A DNA stretch of 10,242 bases. It comes from an uncultured Ruminococcus sp. (lineage in GTDB: Bacteria > Bacillota > Clostridia > Oscillospirales > Acutalibacteraceae). The position numbers were made by a program, and so were the translations under genes. Shown here piece after piece: positions 1 to 3,361 of this stretch. The notes beneath the pieces were generated by a model. That model was given only the letters and a program-made list of their open reading frames with translations. It had not been told where the DNA came from and searched no databases. The stretch covers positions 1 to 10,242 of the forward strand of contig CACYDZ010000036.1 of assembly GCA_902773265.1 (NCBI GenBank), in the 5' to 3' direction. Position 1 is the first letter of the stretch. Each line of letters starts with the position of its first letter.

Positions 1-20
1 AAAGTCAAATTGTTAGGGAG

Positions 21-41
21 TTTAAGGGCATTGCCCTTAAA
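21..41. repeat. Fragment of the intergenic hairpin repeat (H2-type stem)
   Basis: TTTAAGGGC (21-29) and GCCCTTAAA (33-41) form a perfect 9-bp stem around a 3-base loop. It matches the H2/H3-type hairpins of the modular repeats found later in the window. Only this hairpin is visible, at the window edge, so the rest of the copy may lie to the left. It overlaps the end of the truncated transposase reading frame. Confidence 0.6.
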
Positions 42-204
42 AACACAGGTTGTATTTTAAACATTGAAATCTGTTCAGGCACAGCATAGATATCAATAAT
101 CCAAACAAATGCTCTTTAGTATTCCTGCTTTCATCAGAAAATATTTCAAAAAATGTTTTTTTGAGCTTGCTTATTATTCCTGTCTGGGTGTATAATGCTT
201 TCAT
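37..204 (-). pseudogene. Truncated transposase 5' end (insertion sequence remnant)
   Basis: On the minus strand an ATG at 204-202 follows a strong AAAAGGAG ribosome binding site (220-213) by 8 bases and opens a 55-codon frame ending in TAA at 39-37. The peptide starts MKALYTQTGIISKLKKTF and contains IFSDESRNTKEHLFGLLISM. From memory this resembles the N-terminus of transposases common in Ruminococcus-type genomes, whose full length is several hundred residues; no search was run. The frame runs into the H2-type hairpin at 21-41, which supplies the stop codon, and no catalytic DDE region follows. I infer a dead remnant of an insertion sequence, cut by or replaced with the intergenic repeat. A genuine small protein is the alternative. 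Confidence 0.45.
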
Positions 205-281
205 GTGAATTACTCCTTTTCAGGTTGCAACCGGTTTGTTTGGTTTCTTACCATTTTATACCTTTTTGGCGAGTAATTCAC
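205..281 (-). promoter_or_regulatory. Inverted repeat over the transposase leader, able to mask its ribosome binding site
   Basis: GTGAATTACTC (205-215) and GAGTAATTCAC (271-281) are perfect 11-base inverted copies. In a minus-strand transcript the second arm covers the last three bases of the AAGGAG ribosome binding site and reaches the base before the ATG at 204. A TATAAAAT sequence lies between the arms on the minus strand (about 260-253), so a transcript starting there would lack the first arm. This arrangement resembles the IS10/IS50 logic in which transcripts entering from outside fold and block transposase translation. The inverted repeat is plain in the sequence; the role is inferred. 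Confidence 0.5.
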
Positions 282-371
282 TTCTTTATTTCTTTAAAAC
301 TTGGAAACTGCTATTATATCATAAATCAAAAATATAATATTCCCCTCTGGCTTCTCCAAATAAAGTAAACA
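282..371. other. AT-rich stretch without recognised content
   Basis: This is AT-rich DNA between the insertion sequence leader and the decayed repeat copy. I see no reading frame, hairpin or recognisable insertion sequence end here. It may contain the lost left end of the insertion sequence, but no terminal inverted repeat could be matched within the window. Confidence 0.3.
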
Positions 372-457
372 TAAAAGTTTTTGTCCATTTTTTTCAAAAA
401 AGTGACGGTTTCGAAAGGCAGAGTCTTTGGCAGGGGGGAGGGAACAGTGTCCCCGAC
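372..457 (-). repeat. Decayed, reversed copy of the modular intergenic repeat (copy F)
   Basis: Read on the minus strand this has the H4 hairpin region (CACTTTTTTG followed by an A run, then ATGGACAAAAACTTTTAT), preceded by a GC-rich block. H4 is damaged: one arm reads CCATTTTTTT (385-394) against AAAAAAGTGA (396-405). A second imperfect hairpin, GGGAACA (440-446) with TGTCCCC (448-454), resembles the CGGGGAG hairpin of copy D. Hairpins H1 and H2 are missing. It borders the left edge of the DnaA-box-like array. Confidence 0.55.
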
Positions 458-522
458 AATATACACTTTTATCTGAAAAATAATAAGCATTTTTTTAGAA
501 AAAAGTTTCTTAAATCGAAAAT

Positions 523-646
523 TGTTGAAAGATTGTGGAAAACTTGTTGAAATGTGGAAAATGTTGAAAACTCAATTTTCAAAAATTTTTTGCAAAAGTT
601 TCAAAAACAGTTTTCCACATGTTAAAAATGTTGAAAATGTTGAAAA
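523..646. repeat. Left cluster of DnaA-box-like 9-mers (candidate oriC part)
   Basis: This cluster has 9-mers of the forms TGTGGAAAA and TGTTGAAAA, equal to TTTTCCACA and TTTTCAACA on the other strand. Forward units lie at 523-531 (last base G), 534-542, 545-553 (last base T), 553-561, 562-570, 620-628 (TGTTAAAAA), 629-637 and 638-646; one reversed unit is at 611-619. The units 553-570 and 620-646 are butted end to end with exactly 9-base periodicity. TTTTCCACA fits the DnaA-box consensus TTWTNCACA; TTTTCAACA differs from it at position 6, a variant I recall from clostridial origins. DnaA binding is inferred from the sequence match only. Confidence 0.65.
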
Positions 647-835
647 CTTTTTAAAATTTCTATAATAGAAAAAAATAAGCCGTTTTTTTAGCTAAAACTA
701 ATAAAAGTTTTTAAATCTGTCAATATCACAGACGAAGACCCTGTTAATGTGTAAAATTCACTTTTTTTTGTTCTCATGACAACAAAAGACAAATTTCTTT
801 ATCTATTGAGGATTTCTTTTTCGGAGTTTTCCTCA
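647..835. other. AT-rich spacer between the 9-mer clusters (candidate unwinding region)
   Basis: About 190 bases with no clear 9-mer separate the two clusters. The first 70 bases are nearly all A and T, with ATAATAGAAAAAAATAAG near 662-679. A small interruption of mixed composition (GACGAAGACCCTG, 731-743) follows, then more AT-rich DNA. If this locus is oriC, this is the natural place for DNA unwinding. A clean run of DnaA-trio (TAG/TAA) repeats is not obvious. No reading frame of note is present. Confidence 0.35.
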
Positions 836-1115
836 TTTTCCACAGAGTTTTCAACATTTTTTTCTTCCTGAAATCCGTCATTGTGGAAAATGTTGAAAAC
901 TTGAGTTTTCAACATTTTTTCAACATATACAAACGGTTTTCCACATTGAATTGTTGAAAACTTTTTTTGCACTTTTCAAAGTTTTCAACATTTTCAACAC
1001 TTTCAACATTTTCAACAGGTTTTCAACAGCAAATCACCGTGGAAAATGTTGAAAACTCACTCTTTGCACATAGTTTTCAACATTTTCAACATTTGCTGTT
1101 TCCACATTTTCAACA
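836..1115. repeat. Right cluster of DnaA-box-like 9-mers (candidate oriC part)
   Basis: This is the denser cluster. TTTTCCACA-type units lie at 836-844 and 937-945, with GTTTCCACA at 1098-1106. The forward TGTGGAAAA is at 882-890 and CGTGGAAAA at 1038-1046. TTTTCAACA units lie at 848-856, 906-914, 917-925, 982-990, 991-999, 1000-1008 (first base C), 1009-1017, 1020-1028, 1074-1082, 1083-1091 and 1107-1115. Forward TGTTGAAAA units lie at 891-899, 952-960 and 1047-1055. Positions 982-1017 hold four units in uninterrupted 9-base phase. Opposed units make long inverted repeats: 891-900 with 905-914, 952-964 with 978-990 (13 bases), and 1047-1057 with 1072-1082 (11 bases). It ends inside the likely promoter of the next gene. 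Confidence 0.68.
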
Positions 1116-1135
1116 ATTTCTTTTTTTTGTATAAT
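1107..1135 (+). promoter_or_regulatory. Promoter overlapping the last 9-mer box
   Basis: A consensus -10 TATAAT lies at 1130-1135, with a weak -35 TTTTCA at 1107-1112, giving a 17-base spacer that contains a T run. The -35 is the first part of the final TTTTCAACA unit (1107-1115), so a protein bound to the array would compete with RNA polymerase. The likely target is the small gene starting at 1196, about 55 bases downstream. The -10 is convincing; the -35 matches TTGACA at 4 of 6 positions. Confidence 0.5.
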
Positions 1136-1195
1136 CCCATGATTTTTCGTCAATGCTTACCTTGAAAAAAATCAATTTTTCGGAGATGATTTACT

Positions 1196-1459
1196 ATGAT
1201 TAAGGGCATTAACAGAACGATTATTGAAGTAACAGAAACAGATAACCGCTATTATGAACGGGCTTTGCTGGTATTAAAACCTGAATATACCAATGTACAG
1301 CGTTCTCTGCTGGAAAAAGAAGCCAAGAAAATGCTTCATTCTTTGTCAGCACCTTCTGTTATCACAAGAGGAAAGGCATTTTTTTACTGGAGTATACGCT
1401 TAGGAGCTTCTGCTGTGGCTGGTGCTTTGATTACCACACTTGTTTTCTACTACCGATAA
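1196..1459 (+). CDS. Small protein of unknown function with a C-terminal membrane segment
   Basis: This encodes 87 residues from an ATG preceded by GGAG (1182-1185) with a 10-base gap. The first 60 residues are soluble and charged (start MIKGINRTIIEVTETDNRYY), with a Lys/Glu-rich helix around residues 37-48. Residues 64-84 form one hydrophobic segment, followed by YYR, so the protein is probably membrane-anchored with its N-terminus in the cytoplasm. I recall short unnamed proteins beginning MIKGxxR in Ruminococcaceae but can name no function. It stands alone: its promoter lies in the edge of the 9-mer array, and a terminator-like hairpin of the intergenic repeat follows 43 bases after the stop. 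If the array binds DnaA, this gene may respond to DnaA. The reading frame is well supported; the function is unknown. Confidence 0.75.
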   Translation: MIKGINRTIIEVTETDNRYYERALLVLKPEYTNVQRSLLEKEAKKMLHSLSAPSVITRGKAFFYWSIRLGASAVAGALITTLVFYYR

Positions 1460-1501
1460 TCCATTTTTCTGTCTGAACGGTCGAAAGTATGGTAATGATT
1501 G

Positions 1502-1530
1502 ACAAAATCTGCTTATGCAGATTTTGTTTG
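1502..1530 (+). terminator. H1 hairpin acting as likely terminator of the 87-residue gene
   Basis: ACAAAATCTGC (1502-1512), loop TTAT, GCAGATTTTGT (1517-1527) gives an 11-bp stem with an A-rich left side and a T-rich right side continuing into TTTG. It lies 43 bases after the stop at 1459. The form fits a Rho-independent terminator, although the stem is not very GC-rich. It is also the first module of repeat copy A. Confidence 0.5.
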
Positions 1531-1650
1531 GAATTTTTATCCGTTAAAGGGCTTCGCCCTTTAAAATCCCACAAGAGGCTGCCGCCCCTTGACCCTGCCC
1601 ACTTTTTGAAAAAAGTGGACAAAAACTTTTCGTTGTCATAGTTATAGGTG
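1502..1650 (+). repeat. Modular intergenic repeat, copy A (forward)
   Basis: The modules in order are H1 at 1502-1527; H2 TTAAAGGGC-TTC-GCCCTTTAA at 1544-1564; H3 CAAGAGGC-TGCC-GCCCCTTG at 1572-1591 with one A/C mismatch; the linker ACCCTGC; H4 CCACTTTTT-GA-AAAAAGTGG at 1599-1618; then a GACAAAAACTTTT tail and a degenerate H5 around 1624-1650. The module order and linkers match copies C and E. No protein is encoded; the minus-strand frame across this region is an artefact of the repeat. Confidence 0.75.
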
Positions 1651-1715
1651 TTTTTTCTATCATTACGCACTTAAATAATTCCAGCTGTTCAGACAGAACC
1701 CCATTTCCCAAGTAA

Positions 1716-1757
1716 CAAAGTCCCTTTCAGACCACGGAAGGTCTGAAAGGGACTTTG
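1716..1757. terminator. Perfect 18-bp hairpin, terminator-like
   Basis: CAAAGTCCCTTTCAGACC (1716-1733), loop ACGGAA, and the exact complement at 1740-1757 form an uninterrupted 18-bp stem. There is no immediate T run; CCTGTTTGTCC follows. It lies between the 87-residue gene and the 1835-2428 gene. It is unrelated in sequence to the H1-H5 modules. It could be a bidirectional terminator, a leader structure of the next gene, or a small mobile palindrome. Confidence 0.5.
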
Positions 1758-1834
1758 CCTGTTTGTCCGGAACACTTTTTTATAGTATTACTTTTTAAAA
1801 CTCAAACATAAATATACAGTAGGGAGTGATAGCG

Positions 1835-2428
1835 ATGGTAAAGTCAGGACAACGGAAGTTACGGAATTTAGAGATTTTTGGCACATTACTGATTTTCCTG
1901 TCAGGCATACTGTTACATTTCCTCTACGATATCACACAAAAGAGTGTGGTAGGCATTTTATTCGGGTGTGTCAATGAAAGCATATGGGAACACAGCAAAG
2001 TTTTTGCTCTTGCCTTATGTGTCTGGACAATTATCGAACTTGCCAGTTCTGTACCTTATTTCCGACAATTCATTGTAGCCAAAGTATTTTCGTTATATCT
2101 TCAATGTACCATAATCATCACAGGCATTTTTCTGTATCAGCATACAACAGAAAAGATAATTCCCTTATCCAGAGTAGGGATAATTTCCTTTATTGCCGTT
2201 GTGATTTCCCAATTCACCGCATACAAATTTACCGTATCAGAGAAAGATATCCGTGAATTATTCCCTCTGGCATTAGGATTTCTGTTTTTATTTTTCATTA
2301 TTTTTTTCTGTTTCAGCGTTGTTCCTCCCCATATGGTTGTTTTCCAAGACCCTCTGACCCGGATTTATGGTATTATACCAAAAAATATTGATGTAGGAGC
2401 TTATTTTATGAATAATACAGAAGTATAA
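1835..2428 (+). CDS. DUF6512-type integral membrane protein
   Basis: This encodes 197 residues from the ATG at 1835, chosen over an in-frame GTG at 1826 because AGGGAG (1821-1826) gives a proper 8-base spacing only for the ATG. Hydrophobic segments at about 14-32, 57-74, 83-101, 113-130 and 143-163 indicate a multi-pass inner-membrane protein. Two stretches look conserved: FGCVNESIWEHSK (43-55) after the first membrane segment, and PPHMVVFQDP with a later YGI (164-180) near the C-terminus. Both are features I associate with the DUF6512 family, whose function is unknown. The Asn-Glu-Ser-x-Trp-Glu-His cluster beside a membrane segment could be an active or metal site, but that is speculation. 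rlmB follows after 91 bases with its own promoter, so the two need not be co-transcribed. Confidence 0.75.
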   Translation: MVKSGQRKLRNLEIFGTLLIFLSGILLHFLYDITQKSVVGILFGCVNESIWEHSKVFALALCVWTIIELASSVPYFRQFIVAKVFSLYLQCTIIITGIFLYQHTTEKIIPLSRVGIISFIAVVISQFTAYKFTVSEKDIRELFPLALGFLFLFFIIFFCFSVVPPHMVVFQDPLTRIYGIIPKNIDVGAYFMNNTEV

Positions 2429-2449
2429 TGAATTTTTTTCGGAAACACT

Positions 2450-2477
2450 TTGCTATTTTTTTTATCTATGTTATAAT
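2450..2477 (+). promoter_or_regulatory. Promoter of rlmB
   Basis: A -35 TTGCTA (2450-2455), a 16-base spacer and a perfect -10 TATAAT (2472-2477) with an upstream TG (2469-2470) form an extended -10 sigma-A-type promoter. The rlmB start codon at 2520 lies about 40 bases downstream. This is the clearest promoter in the window. Confidence 0.65.
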
Positions 2478-2519
2478 TTAGATATATACGCAAAATTTAT
2501 ATTATCAGAGGTGTCCGGA

Positions 2520-3314
2520 TTGAAAGATAACGCACAGAAACCAAAACACGGAAAACATTTGGTTAGGGAAGAACATAATGAAAAATACAATGATGTGCTT
2601 GTCGGCAGAAACTGCGTAAGAGAGGCGTTAAAGAGTGGCAGAACGATTGACAATATTATCATCGCCAAAGGCAATAAGAACGGGTCTTTAGGAGAGATTA
2701 TCACGCTTGCCAAAAACAAAGGAATACCTGTTAAAGAAGCCGACAGCAAAAAACTTGATTTTTTAAGTCAGAACGGTGTACATCAGGGCATTATTGCTAT
2801 GGCAGCCTGCAAGGAATATGTAAGTATTGACGATATTTTCCGGACAGCCGAGAAGCGTGGAGAAAATCCTTTCATTATCATTCTGGACGAAATTGAAGAC
2901 CCTCACAATTTTGGAGCTATCATCAGGACAGCAGAATGTACAGGTGTACACGGTATTATTATTCCTAAAAGAAGAAGTGTCGGATTAAGTTATGCCGTAG
3001 GAAAGTCATCAGCAGGTGCCATAGAATATGTCAATGTAGCAAGAGTGACCAATTTATCCACTACCATAGAAGAACTCAAACAAAAAGGTGTATGGGTATT
3101 AGGAGCAGACATGGACGGTATACCATCACAACAGTTCGATTTAAAAGGCAGTATTGCCATTGTCATCGGCAATGAAGGAAAAGGTATCGGAAAACTTGTC
3201 CGTTCAAAATGTGACGGCATTGTTTCCTTACCCATGAAAGGAAACATTAATTCTTTAAATGCGTCTGTCGCTGCAGGAATTATCATGTATGATGTGTGCA
3301 GACAACGAATCTGA
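2520..3314 (+). CDS. rlmB: 23S rRNA (guanosine-2'-O-)-methyltransferase RlmB (TrmH/SpoU family)
   Basis: This SAM-dependent enzyme of the SPOUT class 2'-O-methylates a guanosine in the peptidyl-transferase region of 23S rRNA (G2251 in E. coli). The start is placed at TTG 2520 because AGAGG (2507-2511) sits 8 bases upstream; the in-frame GTG at 2511 overlaps that site. The protein has 264 residues, with about 23 poorly conserved ones first, then a TrmH-type N-terminal RNA-binding domain beginning VLVGRNCVREAL (about 26-97). The SpoU methylase motifs are all present: LDEIEDPHNFGAIIRTAE (122-139), GNEGKGI (217-223) and SLNASVA (245-251), which form the knotted SAM site and its dimer interface. 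TrmH-family paralogues (TrmH, RlmB, YsgA) share these motifs; the N-terminal domain and length favour RlmB. The next gene starts 47 bases downstream and may be co-transcribed. Confidence 0.88.
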   Translation: MKDNAQKPKHGKHLVREEHNEKYNDVLVGRNCVREALKSGRTIDNIIIAKGNKNGSLGEIITLAKNKGIPVKEADSKKLDFLSQNGVHQGIIAMAACKEYVSIDDIFRTAEKRGENPFIIILDEIEDPHNFGAIIRTAECTGVHGIIIPKRRSVGLSYAVGKSSAGAIEYVNVARVTNLSTTIEELKQKGVWVLGADMDGIPSQQFDLKGSIAIVIGNEGKGIGKLVRSKCDGIVSLPMKGNINSLNASVAAGIIMYDVCRQRI

Positions 3315-3361
3315 CAGTTGGTGAACAAAAAAGATTTGTGAATTATCGCTAAGGAAAAGAG

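Larger units (their letters stand above)
1467..1698. repeat. 12-base inverted repeat enclosing intergenic repeat copy A
   Basis: TTCTGTCTGAAC (1467-1478) and GTTCAGACAGAA (1687-1698) are perfect inverted copies 208 bases apart, and they bracket the whole of repeat copy A. They could be the ends of the inserted unit, or the closing stem of a branched RNA holding the H1-H4 hairpins. I did not find an equivalent bracket around the other copies. Confidence 0.5.

Noticed and set aside
523..1115. CRISPR array
   Set aside because: The units are only 9 bases, occur in both orientations and mostly lack spacers; no cas gene is near.
523..1115. Plasmid iteron origin
   Set aside because: Iterons are usually about 17-22 bases, in one direction, beside a rep gene; here units are 9 bases in both directions and no Rep-like protein is present.
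1431..1670. 79-residue minus-strand reading frame
   Set aside because: It lies across repeat copy A and the end of the 87-residue gene; its codons come from the hairpin modules and there is no convincing start region.
1640..1834. Riboswitch before the DUF6512-type gene
   Set aside because: The only strong structure is the 18-bp hairpin; no conserved aptamer pattern could be recognised.
1984..2256. 90-residue plus-strand reading frame inside the DUF6512-type gene
   Set aside because: It is out of frame with the supported membrane protein, has irregular composition and no ribosome binding site.
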